From the NCBI GenBank assembly GCA_030685235.1, contig MU839151.1, forward strand, positions 1-64,000: a DNA stretch of 64,000 nucleotides. The letters run 5' to 3'. The translations under genes were made by a program, and so were the position numbers. Below the pieces are notes generated by a model that had not been told where the DNA came from, did no database searches, and saw nothing but the letters and a program-made list of their open reading frames with translations. This document shows, piece by piece, positions 34,995-49,215 of the stretch. This stretch comes from Copromyces sp. CBS 386.78 (lineage: Eukaryota > Ascomycota > Sordariomycetes > Sordariales > Sordariaceae). Position 1 is the stretch's first letter; each line of letters starts with the position of its first letter.

Positions 34995-35802
34995 AGTTCA
35001 CGTCTATATTAAAGTTGAACGAAAGTAATAAATTTATATAAAAATATTTAATTTCCAATTAGTTTCGGACAAATATTCTAACTTTATACAATTACAATAA
35101 TTTCTAACGCAATAGAATAAAGTATTTAAAGATTATATATATTATAAATTTATATTCTTATACTTTTTTTTTATATTTCCGCTATATAATAAGAATTTTT
35201 AGCCCCGTAGGTATAATGTTTAATTTACGTAAAATAGTTCCGATTAGGATTATATATTCTATTTTAATAACCCGTTATCGTATTAATACGAAATTTAGTA
35301 TAAATAATAAATAATTAAAAATATAATACTAACGAATTTATAATATTTATCCGTCGTATTATTGACTTTCGTAAATTAAATACGTCCGAACCTTCTAATA
35401 CTACCCTTCGAAATTAGATTAACGAAATATTATATCGTATAGCCTCTACTAATAATGAATAAATTTAATATAATTTTATTAATATAATTGCTATATATAT
35501 ATTAAATTAAAGTTTACTATTAAATTAGAAACGGCGTCGCCCGAGGTTTAATTAAGTTAAATATATTTATTATATTATTTATAAACGAAGTAATATAATC
35601 TTTATTATCCGAATTAATTATAGTAAGAATATTATTTTCTAAATTATATTTATTATTCTATCCGATAAAATTATTATTTAAATTATATTATTTAATCGGT
35701 TTAATAAGGAATAGCGTAATATTATTATAAAATACTTAGGTATTCGGCCTATCTTAATTAATTAATTAATTATAAAGGTATAAAAATTTAATTATTCTTC
35801 TC

Positions 35803-35854
35803 TTTAAAACCGATAGGGGGGGTTTATCGTTATCCCCCCCCCATCGGTTTTAAA
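35803..35854. repeat. C-tract hairpin 1
   Basis: Inverted repeat. The left arm is TTTAAAACCGATAGGGGGGG and the right arm is a run of nine C then ATCGGTTTTAAA, around a loop of about 11 nt. This is the best-preserved example of the motif. Confidence 0.85.
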
Positions 35855-37856
35855 TAAATATTAATTAATTGCTTAATATATATTCGTTTTTAAATAAATC
35901 TAGAATTTAGAAATTATACGTATATCCTCCTTAGTTTAAAATAAATTATTAATATAAAGTTTATAAAGTTTATACGTAAGGTTTTATTTAATTAGCGGAT
36001 TACTTTTATTATTATTAACGAATTATATATTATATTTTAATAGTGCGAATTCCGAAGGTAGTTTATAAATATCTATACTATTAAGACTACTATCCCATCT
36101 AATATTCCTTAATTCGGATATACGGCTATATTAATATATAATATATAATATTATATATATAAATATAGCGGTTTTCGCTCTAAAGGTCGTAAATTAAATA
36201 AATTTACTATTATTCGTACCTTTATCGACTGTACTAATATTATTATAGTACTATAACTAATTCTACGAAGTAGGTTCTATAATTATCGGCAGTTCGAATT
36301 CGTCTTCGGCCCCCGAACGCCCGATACTCCTAAGTTAAATTTCTATTTTATCCCGAAAATAATTATTTATATTAATATTAAACTATTTTTTTTCTCCGCC
36401 TAAGCGTATTTTTTATATTATTTTATATTATCTAATTACAATCTTTTATACGTAGTAAAAGTAATTCGTAAATATAATGCCAATACCCGTCCTTAAGATT
36501 AGAAGGAAATATATAAAAATTTTAAGCGGCCGGATTTTACGTATCGGATTATATTTGCTACTATTTTATTCAGTATAAGTATAGATATTCTGGACGTATA
36601 GCGTATAATTTAATACGGCGTAATTAAATTTAATAACGTTACGGATTTAATTTAATACTTTAAACGCGTCATCTGTACGGATTTTATTATATATAGTATA
36701 GGGTATTATTTTGTACTATATTATTAATTCTATTATTTAGGCCAATTAAATAAACCCGCTATAATAAATATTAATATTTATATTAACGATATTTCTATAA
36801 ATTATATTGGCGATTTGGGGTTAGAAACCCTTAAAGTCCCAGCCCCTCCTTCTATTAATATTTAGTATACTACGTTAAATTTCGCTTTAATCGATAACCT
36901 GGTTTAACCGTTTCTATTATTTAATATAAATACATTAAACGAAGATATATCGAATATAAAAAAGATATTAAACGAAAATATATAGAATAAATTGTCGAAT
37001 AACAATAAAATTACTTTCGGCCATCTAATCCTTTAAAAATTAAATATTAACAATAGCGATCGCTAACTTCGTATATAAATTATAATAAAATAATTATATC
37101 GAAAAAAGTATATTAATAAATATAAGGAAATATACGAATTTATTAACGTAGGCTACTTTAAACTATATACTATAAGGCTATTATAGGAGCTTAAACTATT
37201 TTTTAAATTTAAAAGCCCGCCTACTTATATAAAAGACTTCGATATTAAGCGTACTAATATTCGTTCTACTAAAATATTTCGAAAGTAATATTATAATAAA
37301 TATTATTTCCTATTAGGTCTCTTACTACTTATATTTAAAAAGTTTATAATTAATAATAACTGACGTTTATCGAAATTATTTAGGGCTAATTTTACTTTCG
37401 ATAAATTAGACTGCTTTATAGTCGTTATTATTAAAATATTCTATTCTAATATATTAAGACTATTTAATTTACTAAAAGAAGCGTTTATATTATTTTTTTT
37501 TTAAATATATTTGTAAAACGATTTGGGAAGTAAGAATTGATATTTATTATAAAGGATTTTATTAAAGTTATTCCCGAATTTAAATTGTAGAAATAATTAG
37601 AAGGGTATAAGGATATACTAATTATTAAATATACCTATATTATACTTATTTTTTTAGAAGTATTCGCTATTAACGAAGAGAAGATTATTTGTAATACGGC
37701 GAACGTAAAAAAGAGGAGGTTAAAGAACGTAAGTTAGGTATAGCTTTTGAAAAATATTACTAATAATTTATTTAGTATTATAAATCTTACTCCGTATATA
37801 AATCCCGTTGGTGCATATATAGGTATAATTATACCTACGAAAAGGGTGAAGACTAG

Positions 37857-38430
37857 TATAATCCCGTTAAAATAGAAAAGGTAAATTATTTCGCCGCTAA
37901 TAAGAGTTTAAATAAATACCTCCTCTTATAGTTTTAAAAGTAATAGGGGGGGTATTGAAATAAGCCCTTAATTTTTAGCTTTATAAGGTTAAATATTAAT
38001 TTCTATATTATAATTAGTACCGGATTGTCTAATAAATAAAATAAAATAATATGTTTAGACCTATTAATTTACTAAATATTACGGGTTTTATTTAAATTTC
38101 TAGCTATAGACTTACTAATTTACTAAATCTTATAGGTTCTATTTTGAATTTCTAATTATAAACCCTTATATAAAAACCCCCTTTTATAATTTGTAATTTT
38201 TATAATCTTTTTTTCCTTTTATAATATATTATACTTTCTTATCCCCCCTTATCGGTTTTAGAGCTGAATTTATAAATTATTCGTTTAATGTTTCCCCCCT
38301 ATTGGTTTTATAGCTGAATTTATAAATTATTTGTTTAGCGTTTCCCCCCTTATTAGTTTTGGAGCTGAATTTATAAATTGTTTATTTAATGTCTCCCCCT
38401 TATATGTCTTGGAATTAAATTTATAAAATT
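37857..38430 (+). repeat. Inverted ~570-bp repeat, copy A
   Basis: It matches the reverse complement of 48655-49215 along almost its whole length, with mostly C/T and G/A differences. Shared anchors are CCCGTTAAAATAGAAAAGG (CCTATT in B), GTACCGGATTGT, TTATATAAAAACCCCCTT and the 50-bp subrepeats. Copy A has an extra ~67-bp internal duplication near 38060-38160. Copy B instead has ~55 extra bases. The match stops sharply on the outer side at about 37857. Confidence 0.8.
38243..38420 (+). repeat. 50-bp subrepeats in copy A, 4 units
   Basis: C-tracts at 38243, 38294, 38344 and 38395 mark units of about 50 bp. Each is a C-run, then TATYGGTTTTAGAGCTGAATT, then TATAAATT and GTTTAATGTTT. The same array appears inverted at 48655-48812. 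Confidence 0.85.
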
Positions 38431-39074
38431 CCCCTTTTATATTCCCTATTAGTGTTAGAATAAGGTAAATAGACGGTATATTTCTTCGCTACTTATATAA
38501 TAAGGTAAATTAAATTAATTTAAATAGATGCTTCGAATTATATTTACGAATAGTAAGGCGGTAAATAATTTGCGGTAAAATACTTCCGTTAATTTTCAAT
38601 TTTTTAACGGTAATAATCTTTATACCCTATAAGCGTTATATTAATTACTTTTATTATATTTCAAGTATAATTTTACTAAAATAATTAATTAATAGGCATA
38701 TAATATTTATTTTAAAGGAGTGAATTATAATATTCTTATAAATGTAGGATATATAATATATAGTAGTAGTATCGACGTCTGGGAAATTATATAGGACGTC
38801 CCTAATATATTTATTAATTAATAGAAATCCGATGCCAATTAATATAAACGGGTTTAATACCCTATTAGGCTTATACCATTCTTTTATTAGGAGAAGTATT
38901 ATATATTTAATAAGAATAAAATTCGATTTACTAATTAAATTTTAGCCTATATTATTTCCGGATAATATTTTCCTTCGAATAAAAATATAATTAGAATATT
39001 AAATTACTTTAATATAATAACGTTATTCTAATATTCTGATTATAAATGTAAATATATCCCTTTATTTAAATATT

Positions 39075-39125
39075 TAAATTTAATAAGGGGGGTTAATAAC
39101 CCCCCCCCCCTATCGGTTTTAAATT
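39075..39125. repeat. C-tract hairpin 2
   Basis: The left arm is AAATTTAATAAGGGGGG, and the right arm is eleven C then TATCGGTTTTAAATT. The left arm shows C-to-T change relative to the right. Confidence 0.8.
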
Positions 39126-40659
39126 ATTTTTAAATCCCTTTTATTAATTTTAAATTTATTAAGTATATTTATTAATTATTTTTTAATTACCTTACTTTTT
39201 AATTTAATTAAATATTTAAAAACTAAATAGATTTATAGTGAAGAAGTATAATATTTATTTAGGTTTTTATTGCTTTAGACTATATATAAAAAATTCTTTC
39301 TGAAAGCCGTTAATTATTTTAATTATAATTATATTTTATATTTATTATCTTTAATTAAAAATCCGCCTAAGCGGGCAATTACTATCCGCCTCGGCAATTT
39401 ATTTAATATATTAGGCCTATCCGTTAAAGAGAAGAATAAAATCTAAATAAAAGCGATATTAATAGTAATATAGTTTTTATATTTACGTATAATTTGTATA
39501 GCGTTAGGTTTTGGCGGCTCTTTAAAATATATTCTAATTTAGAATACGGCGGAGAAGAATATATAGTTTAATTTTTACGCGGATAATTAATTTCGAATTA
39601 TATTATACTACTATTAATTTTATAAATAGAGACGGCTTACCTTTAAATTTATTATTATTGGAATTAAATTTAATCTTTCGGAAAATATTTTTAACGGCTA
39701 TATTTATGTCCTTAATGCTGAAAATATTGTAATAATTGGGACCGAACAATAATATAAGGAAATCCTTAGTAATTTTATTTAACGAATTGTTATTAAAATT
39801 TTTAAATTAAATTACGAAATAGATTAATAATATAATAGTGCAACTATTAGCGTTAGTAATTTTAATATTTGCCCTTCGGCCTAAATTATTAATTTAATTA
39901 AATAAAGGAAGCGTATAGAAAATATAGTTATTTTTACCTAAATTTCTAAAATTTTCGCTATAATTAGCGAGTGTAAATAGTTCCCTAAATATTTGGCCGC
40001 CGATATTATAATAGTCGGTAAAGTTTTTAAATTGTAGGATATTTTTAAAATAGATTTGTATTTATTAATAAGAATTATTAGGGGTTTAGGTAACGAGAAG
40101 TGCCCTATTTTTAAATTTGAATATTTAAAGATTTTAGGATTAGCCCGCAATTTCGATTCTATATTTAACTTTTTTATTAAATTCCGCGCATTTAACGAAA
40201 TAATAGCTAAAAGTTAATTTGAAGATATTATAGAAAATTTAGCCTTTTAGATCGATATAGAGTGCGGCGCTAATTGTAGAAATCCCGTCTTCCGAAATAA
40301 ATTCGCTAACGTCGTTAATAAATAATAATTATTTTAAAACGATAATACTATATAATTAGTAATGGCGCAACTACGAATATAGTATTGGATTTTGAATTTA
40401 ATTAATTGATGTTACCCCCTTTTGAAAGTCCTATTTAATTAGGAGGCGGTATATTTAATTATAGAAATATAGGGGCGTATTAATATTTTACCGTTTAATT
40501 AACGGCTTTAACCGTTATTTAACGGTTAAATCGTTTTGTATAATATTAATATATTCGATTAATATTATATGGATTTAATTTAGGTAAATTAATTTTTAGA
40601 AGGAATAAATGGTAAAAAAATTCTACCCTATTAATTAATTAGTAAATTATTTTTATTAA

Positions 40660-40707
40660 TTAAAATCGATAAGGAGGGGGTTAAATTCCCCCCTTATTAA
40701 TTTTAAA
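40660..40707. repeat. C-tract hairpin 3
   Basis: The left arm is TTAAAATCGATAAGGAGGGGG, and the right arm is CCCCCCTTATTAATTTTAAA. It lies directly upstream of the helicase remnant. Confidence 0.8.
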
Positions 40708-42350
40708 CGTATATTGCTAATATTATTCTTTAAATATTTATGATATTTGGGAATTAGAAAAATCGCTTTTAAAGGCCGCTATACTAACTAATAAAGTCGG
40801 TACGGGTAAAATTATTATATACCTTTTAGCCGTCTCCTTATATATTATTGAATTCCGGTAATAAAAATGCTGTAAAGAGCCGGTCATTGTACGGCCTACA
40901 TTCGTTTTAATACTTGTATTTTTAATTATATAAATATTTACCGAAGCGATTTAAACTTTTAGTAAAAGTTTTAAAATTTATATATAGTTTAATAAATAAC
41001 GTTTTTTGGCCGTTAATAATCTAAAACGCGATTAAATTTTAAATTAAAACGGATTTAATAAGTTAATAGGTTAATATATTTAGAAAATTAGCGAGTTTAA
41101 TACTATTAGCATTGTTATTTTAGCGGCCTTTTTAATAGTTGTAAAACGTTAGGTAAAGGGTTTTAATTTCGAATATAACCCTTAGTCGTACTTTAAAAGC
41201 CTATATATTAGAAACGAATATATAATACGCCTTAAAGTTATAACCTTAATAAATATTAAATAAAATGGGAAAGGAAAAGCGAAAGCTGTAATATTTAACG
41301 AATCGAATAATTATAAGGAATTATTAAGTGAAGAATTTAATAATAATTGTAAAAACGAAAATGAAAATATTAATAAATAAATTAACTCCCCTATCGGTTT
41401 TCGATAATTTCGTTATATGTTTAATTTATTAACTCTTCGTTATAGTAATAAAGATCTTAATATTAAATCCGATTTTAAAAAAGGTAAATAATATTAAATT
41501 AATATAATTGAATATATGGATATACGCTTTACCCGGGTTATAATCGACGAAGTTTAATTCTTCCGGTATTAGGAGAGCGGTTCTTAGCGGTAGGTTAGGA
41601 AGATCCCTAGAAATTATACTATTTTTTATTTAGCAATGCCTTTCTTAAATTCGGTATCCGATTTAAAGGTATTTATTAGTTTCTTATAGGATAATATAGA
41701 TTTATTGTTAAAAAGTAATAATTTTATTAAAAAGGAATTCTATATAATAGATACGTATAATTTAGGAAATACCTATTATATTTTTAAAAAGAATATTAAT
41801 AAATAAGTTATCGACTACCTTTGGCGGATTAAAATTAAGTAGGATTTTAAATAGTAGGTCTTATATTTAGGGTATTAGAAGTATATCTCCAATAAAAACG
41901 CGGTTATTAATACCCGTACGGATTTTATTGTTAAGGAATTATAAGTTTTTTTCCTTTTTCGCAATATATATACGCCGTTAATACTACCTAACGAATAGGT
42001 TATTTATCTATCGGCGACTATTCTACTAATATAAGTCTACTAAATATATTTATAATATAGAGAGCGCTTATATTATTAGGTTATAAATATAATAAATATA
42101 TATTTTATTATAATTACCTAAAATACTAATAATACGGTAATAATATACGTTGCCGATAATAATCGGCCATTTAGAAGGGCCGGGCTTAATTTTATTAAAA
42201 GTTTATAATTTTTAATATAGGACGTATATATTTAAGACCTAATCTAATTTGAGATTAATATAGGTAAAATAGATATAGCCCGGGCTTTCGAACGTAATAA
42301 GAATTTTTAAAGCTACGTTGTCCTAAGAAAAAAGAATAAAAAAGGTATAA
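40690..42350 (+). pseudogene. Decayed SNF2-like helicase frame
   Basis: Reading one frame through its stops shows helicase-like motifs without a net frameshift. A Walker A remnant, ILTNKVGTGKI, is at 40781-40813 (family form LxDExGxGKT). A DE-box, RVIIDEV, is at 41534-41554. An SNF2-type motif III region, AMPFLNSVSDL, is at about 41633-41665. A later YLSAT is near 42105-42119. Position 40775 and all later motifs share the same codon phase. The many stops are TAA or TAG at former CAA, CAG or TGG codons, as RIP produces. The interval between motifs I and II (about 245 codons) is long, so an insertion domain or a different helicase family is possible. It is not functional. Confidence 0.5.
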
Positions 42351-42613
42351 TAACCCTAAGCGTAAATAAAGTAAATATACTTTTAAAATTAAATATTAAT
42401 AGTAAATTAATTTATATATATATAACCCTAATAAATAACCCGGATATCGTTCCGCTAATAGATTAGTCAGCTATAATTTATTAGGTAGTATTATAGTCCC
42501 TACTTTAATTCTAAATCCTTTTCTATTATTGAAAGCGTTTATTAAAGAACGAACGAATTTTCGTAATAATTAATTATCTTTAAATATAAATATAAATAAC
42601 CTTTTTAAATAAT

Positions 42614-42657
42614 CTAAATTTAATAGGGGGGGTTTTAACCCCCCTTATTAAATTTAG
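42614..42657. repeat. C-tract hairpin 4
   Basis: The left arm is CTAAATTTAATAGGGGGGG, and the right arm is CCCCCCTTATTAAATTTAG. It is a near-perfect palindrome with a short AT loop, located just after the helicase remnant. Confidence 0.8.
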
Positions 42658-44553
42658 TCGCATTAATACTTAATATTTACTAGGGTCGTTTACTAAATTT
42701 TAAAGAAGGCTAATTTCGTAGTAAAAGCTATTATATTATTTTAATTAGTAAAAGAATACGTAATAATTATATAGGATTAAAATAATAAATATACTAAATT
42801 GGATATTCTCTTATTAAATTCTAGTATTAATATAGTAGGCTTTAATATCTACGCCTAATATTCTATAGGTATCGGCTTGTATTTTGTATAGAACGTATTT
42901 ATAATTTTATAATTTATAGGTCGTTTATATATAATTGGCTAAAAGAATATTGTTAATTAGTATTTCCTATAAATTAATAGTATATTATTTAATTAGTAGG
43001 AAGATTATATTATGCATAAGGTTAATCCCCCCTTATTAATTTTATAATAGTTATATTAATTTCTTCTATTAGTAGGTTTACTCTTTATAGCCGTTATTTA
43101 CGTTCGTTAAAAAGGTTAATTCCTTTTATTTAAAATCGGTAATTATATATGAAATTATAAAGAATATTCTTATATATAACTTTAACCAATATTTTTAAAT
43201 AGCGGAGCCGCTTTAAAGAATCGTCGAATTTATATCTCCTCGAATGTATAAAATCGGTTATATATATATTTATATTATTAAGAAGTTTTCTAATTAGAAT
43301 ATAGAAGATAGTTATTTCGAAAGTAGTTCCGCTTATAGGTAGGGTAATATCGTTAAATTGCTTCCGATTATTAGGCTTCTTTATATTAATATTTATCTAA
43401 TAGTAAACGAAGTTATTAATAATAATAAATTTATCGGTATAGTCCGAACCCTATTTATAAATAATTAAATAATTAATTACTTTATTAAATTAGTACTATT
43501 GCCTATTGGCTCGTTTTAAAGCGAATAACGCTATTAGGTATAAGAATAGAAGAAGTTTGCGGAGAAATTAGGTTAATTAAAATATACGGTTATTTATTTT
43601 ATGTTAATAGCCTATATAATAATTATATAATTGTTGATAATAGCCGTTTTGTAATTATTATAAACGTCTTATAAGCGTTTGGCTATTGTGGTATTCAAAT
43701 CCGGCGATTAGGGTACCGGTAAACGGGTTTACTATAACGAATTACTTACTGGCGAATGGGTTCGCTACGACGAATTATTTACTAATGTAAACGGTCGTTA
43801 AATAATTTCGCCCCGGTTTAATAGTAAGGATAGTCCTAATTTAGAGGCCGTTAAATAAATAATTTAGATTATTACGGATTATATAGTTCGATTATAACGA
43901 TTCTTATTTACTATTAATAAAAGTAATTTCTTAGGGAATAGGTATAAAAAAAAATATTAATAAATTTATAAACGTACGCTACCCTAATTGCGGTTATAAA
44001 TATAATTACGTAAATAATTATTTTAATTGCCCTAAATTATATATTTTATTTATTAATATTAATTATAAAATTGTAGTAGAATTCGGTAACGAAGCTAAAA
44101 TATTCTAAGCTAAAGAGTTCGTTACGGACGCTATTTATAATAATAATATAATATAGACGTTAAAGGAGGCCGTTAAATTCGTATAAGAAAATAGGGCTAA
44201 AATTAAAGTTATTATTTAAATTATTTAAAATATAATGTTTAATGCTTTCGACGGGAGTTATTAGGATATTTAGGTAATAGGATAGTAAAATCCTAATTTG
44301 GTTAGATTAGAAATGGGGGTGATTTTTTTTAGTTTACTATTTTTATTATTTTATAGGAGTAATTAAGGTAATCCTTCGTAGATTAGATATAGCGACTACT
44401 ACTTTTTGTAAAAGTCGTTAAATAATTAGTTATAAATTAGATACGACGCTTATATAAAGAATATAATATTTGAATATTATAACGGATTAATTTTATATGT
44501 AAATATATATATAATATATTACGTAAATAAGGTTAGTGGTTCTACGTAAAGGT

Positions 44554-44590
44554 CCCAAAATTAATAGGGTGCCCCCCCCTATTGGGTTTA
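44554..44590. repeat. C-tract hairpin 5
   Basis: The left arm is CCCAAAATTAATAGGG, and the right arm is eight C then TATTGGGTTTA. A single arm of the same motif lies at 44702-44723. Confidence 0.7.
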
Positions 44591-47500
44591 ATAGAGCGAC
44601 TTCGCTGGTTATACGTCGTAACCTTTTATTATTGTATCTTTTTAAAAAAGTCGAAATTTAAATAGATTTTGAATTTATATAGATTAATTCGTTTATAATT
44701 ACCCCCCCCCCCTATTAATTTTAGTAGAATAATTTTGCCGGTTATATGCTATAATTTTCTATTATTTGTACTACGGTAATTATATTATTTGTTCGCTTAA
44801 TTTTAAGCCTTGCCCTGGTTAGGGATTAATTTCCGTTAATAATTGTTAATTGTTAACTGAATAGATAAATATTATTATAATGCCCTGCTTAATAAAATTA
44901 AATTAAAGTAGTAATTAATAGTTATTTACTGGAAAGGGTTTTAAAGTTGGGGGTAGTAAATTCGGGCTAGGATATTATTTCCCGGTAAATAAATATAAAC
45001 TTTAGCGTATTAATTATATAGGTCCGATTCGACGGGATCTTCACTAACTTTTATTTAAGCGCGGACATAGCCGGTACTACGTTAATAGGGGAATAAGTAT
45101 TTTACGTAATAAATTATTAAGTAATAATATTTTAGTATTTCGAACGGGCTTAAATATTATAATACCCGGCGGGATCTTTATTAATTACGTTATATGTTAA
45201 TTATTTATTTTTCGAATAGTTAGTAAATAAATTATTTAAATTAATATTAAAATTGGGCGTAGTAAAGTATATAGTTATGTACTCTAATAATAAGCCTTTA
45301 AATATTTATTATAATACCCCGCTAATATATAATATTTTGGTACTTTAATAGATTTCATTATATATTACGTCGCTTATTCGCTAGTATTATAAGCCGCCTT
45401 CTATTATAATATTTTTGTAGTAAGGATTTTTAATATTTTTAAAGCCCCTTTCCCTAAGTAAATACCTAACCCCCCTTATATAATTAATAGAGTTTATTCT
45501 ATCCTTTTCAATTTTAAATCCCCTTTCGAGAACTTTTGTATATTCTAATTATCTATTATCCCGGACTTTATTTCAATATAAAAATATTATACCCCTATAT
45601 TCTTCTATTATTTAGCCTTCTTACCGCAATTACCTTTAATATTATTTTATTTTTATAATATATTTAAATACGTTCTACAATAGCTATTTTTATAGTTTAC
45701 TACCTTTTATAATTAAATAGATATAAATAATAGTATTTAGGGTATATTTCGGCTAGGCCTTAATTATTAATTTAATTATTAACTTTAATTCGTTTCGTAG
45801 ATAAGATTATTAAAAATAAATTATACGAAGTTAGGTATCGGAATTCGAAGACGATTTCCTATTATAATATTACTTACTACTAATCCTTCTACCCGGAATA
45901 TAAATAGGAAAAGAAAGTTATCCGAAGTAAGATATTTTCTTATTCCCTTAATATTATATTTTATTAATATGTAAAGCCTAGATAGGCTCCGATTATATTA
46001 ATACCGGATAGCGAACTTATAGAGCCGCCACTATTTAAAAAACTAAGTATATAAAGGAAGTAAAGGGTAATAAGCCTTTTAAATTATAATATATTCGTAT
46101 AGCCGTTATTGCCTAAAAATATTAGTATAGAAGGTAAGGTAGGGGACTTTGAATTAGGGTTATTAGTTAACGAAGTAAAGATAAAGCGTATATACGAAAG
46201 ATTAGACGAGTATATATATTTTAAGGTATATATTATCCTATTTATTTATATATTTATATTAACTTATTTTAACGCAATAGTTAAACGAGGTCTTTAAGTT
46301 ATTGTAAAAGGACGTACTTTTTATACCGCGGTTTAACCCTAATAAAAAAGTAGTAATTCGTGGAATTATTTTTCAAATTAATTGAATATATAAATTCGTC
46401 GAATTTGCCCGCCTAATCTAAGTAAATAGTATTTAAAAGGAGGTTAAAGGCCCTTTTAAATTCGTTATTATATAATCGATATACCTGGCCTACTAATCGG
46501 CCGTTCTAACCGCCGATAATTCCGCTAATAATTATAATTTGTAATTATATTTTAATTCGTATATTTTCGATTTATTTATATACGACCTTAATATATTAGT
46601 TAATAGGGTAATATTAAGGATCCTAATTCTTTTAAAATAATATTAGCTTAAGTATATTATTATTTATAGAACGACGATTATTCCCGATTACTATACCTGA
46701 ATTAGAGATTTCTATATACGGCTAATATTATTAGTTTAGGTTATATAATTAAAAATTAATTTTATAAAGTAGTTAACGTAGTATAATAATTTACTAGCCT
46801 TAAATATTTTATTATAGTGTATCCGATAGGATTGTCCGGTAATTACTTCCCCCTAAGCCCTATATAATTTTTATAATAAAGTGAATTAGTTATTGCGTAC
46901 CCTTCCGAATAGGTAAAGGGCAATATTTCCGGTATACGAAAAATGTAACTACTTAATTGCAATTGAAAATGTAGGTAAATTTAATAGTATATTAATAGAA
47001 ATATAGAATTTTTTCTTAACGACGCGGTTATTTTAGCTAAATATAATAATTATTAAAAGAGTTTGTAAATTAATATTTATTTATATAGTTTAAGAAAGAA
47101 GTTAATAACTATTATTTTTATAATAGTACTTTATAGGGCATTTTCCCCCCCCCCCCTACCTTAAAGGCTTCTACCCCGAAATTAATAAATATTAGTTTTC
47201 GGGATATATAATATAGGTTAATAGCTATTGGTTTTTAAATTCTTAATTCGTATAAAGTAGTATAATTAGGTATAGAGGGTATTAAAATTAATATAGAAAA
47301 GGATAAAGCGGATAGGGCTAAACGATTAATAACCGAATATAATAATATTTATAAAGCGATTATAATATTACGGGATAATATTATAAAAGTTTTTAAACGT
47401 ATTGAAGAAGAGGTTGAATAGTTGAAATATTTGCCTACGTAAGTTAATTTAGTACTCTAGGATATAATAACGATAATAATAATATTACATTCGTAATTAT

Positions 47501-48654
47501 AAAATATATTAGCGGCTTAAATAAGCGAAAATAGTATAATTATAATTATAATTATTATAATAATTTTATATTTCCCTCGCGGTTTAAATAACGTTTCTAC
47601 TATAGTAGTAAAACTTAGTTAAATGTAATTAACGACCCCGTTTATTAGCGCTCTTATCCCCGACCCCCGAATTATAGCCTGCTTTAAATATTTATTTCGC
47701 GCTCTTTTTTAATTATTAAATATTAATTAATATTTATTATACTTTCGTACCTATTGTAAATTCGAATTTTTAAAATTAGTTTATAGAGTACCCCTAATTT
47801 TATTTTCTTATCCTAAATACGGTATTAATATTTCCCAAATTTTCGCTACTTAATTCTAAGTATTTATTTCGCGCTCCTTCTTAATTACTATATTTTAATC
47901 TGTTATGCCTTCGTACTTACCGTAACGGTATTAGAACCCGTACTGCTTATAGAATAATATAGGAAATCTATTATAAATAATAAATAGTTCCGAATTAGCT
48001 TTAATAGCCTTAATAATAATTATTATAATTGTATTAGGAATTTAACTATTAAAATTATACGAAACGTTAGCTACCGATTAATAATTATAATTGAGTTTTA
48101 ATACGATAATAAATACGTTAATAATATTATTATTATAAAGGGGAATAATAAATAACTTTATAATTACAATCGCTTTAATATAATTGTAATCGTTTCTATT
48201 ATAATATTTATAATTACCTGGAGGAGTATATAATATTAGAAAGGTTACTTAGTTTTCTCTGGAGAATTTAAGGAATTCGGTGTAAAAGGTATAACGAGCC
48301 GTCTTAAGGAGAGGATTTTCTATTAAAATCACTTCTCCCTCCTTTAAATTTCTAATAGCGAAGCTTCTAAAGTTTTTATATTTAAATAGGCGGGCTTTAA
48401 TAATATTAGAATTGTAGAAATCCGGGTCGATATCTTATATTTAAACGAAGAATTTAAATATATTGGCTATTTAAATCGGAGAATTGATATTAATTATAAT
48501 ACGATTTATATTAATTTAGAATTATTTTACAATATATTGAATTATTTTAATGTTAATAAAAGTATAATAAATAATATTTTATATTAAAAATCGGGGTCGA
48601 TTTCGCTTTAATAAGAGTAAGATTTGGAATATAGTAATTTTTTTTTTAAAAATT

Positions 48655-49215
48655 AATAGGGAAGGAAATGTTAAAATAATTAGTAAATTCGGTTTTAAAA
48701 TTAATAGGGGGGACGTTAAACGAATAGTTTGTAAATTCGGCTCTAAGACCGATAGGGGGAAACGCTAAACGAATAATTTATAAATTCGGCTCTAAAATTA
48801 ATAGGGGGGCTTAGAAAGGTATAATATATTGTAGAAGGAAAGAAGGATTGTAAAAATTATAAATTGTAAGGGGGTTTTTATATAAAGGTCTATAGTTAAA
48901 AATTTAAAGTGGAACCTATAAGGTTTAGTAAATTAATAAGTTTAAATATATTATTTCTTTTTATTTATTAGAGTTCAAAGGATTTGGGAAGCGAATCTAT
49001 TTCGGCCTTTTATTAACGCTTATTTATTAAACGATCCGGTATTAATTATAATGTAGAGGCTAATATTTAATTTTATAAAGTTGAGAATTAGGAGCTTGAT
49101 TTTAATACCCCCCTTATTAATTTTAGAATTACGAGAGGAAATATTTATTTAAACTTTCGTTAGTAGCGAAGTAATTAACCTTTTCTATTTTAATAGGATT
49201 GTGCTAATATTTTTA
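48655..49215 (-). repeat. Inverted ~570-bp repeat, copy B
   Basis: This is the reverse-complement partner of 37857-38430. G-tracts at 48659, 48707, 48754 and 48803 mirror the four subrepeats of copy A. Beyond about 49215 the similarity ends. With copy A it defines an 11.4-kb segment with inverted ends. Confidence 0.8.
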
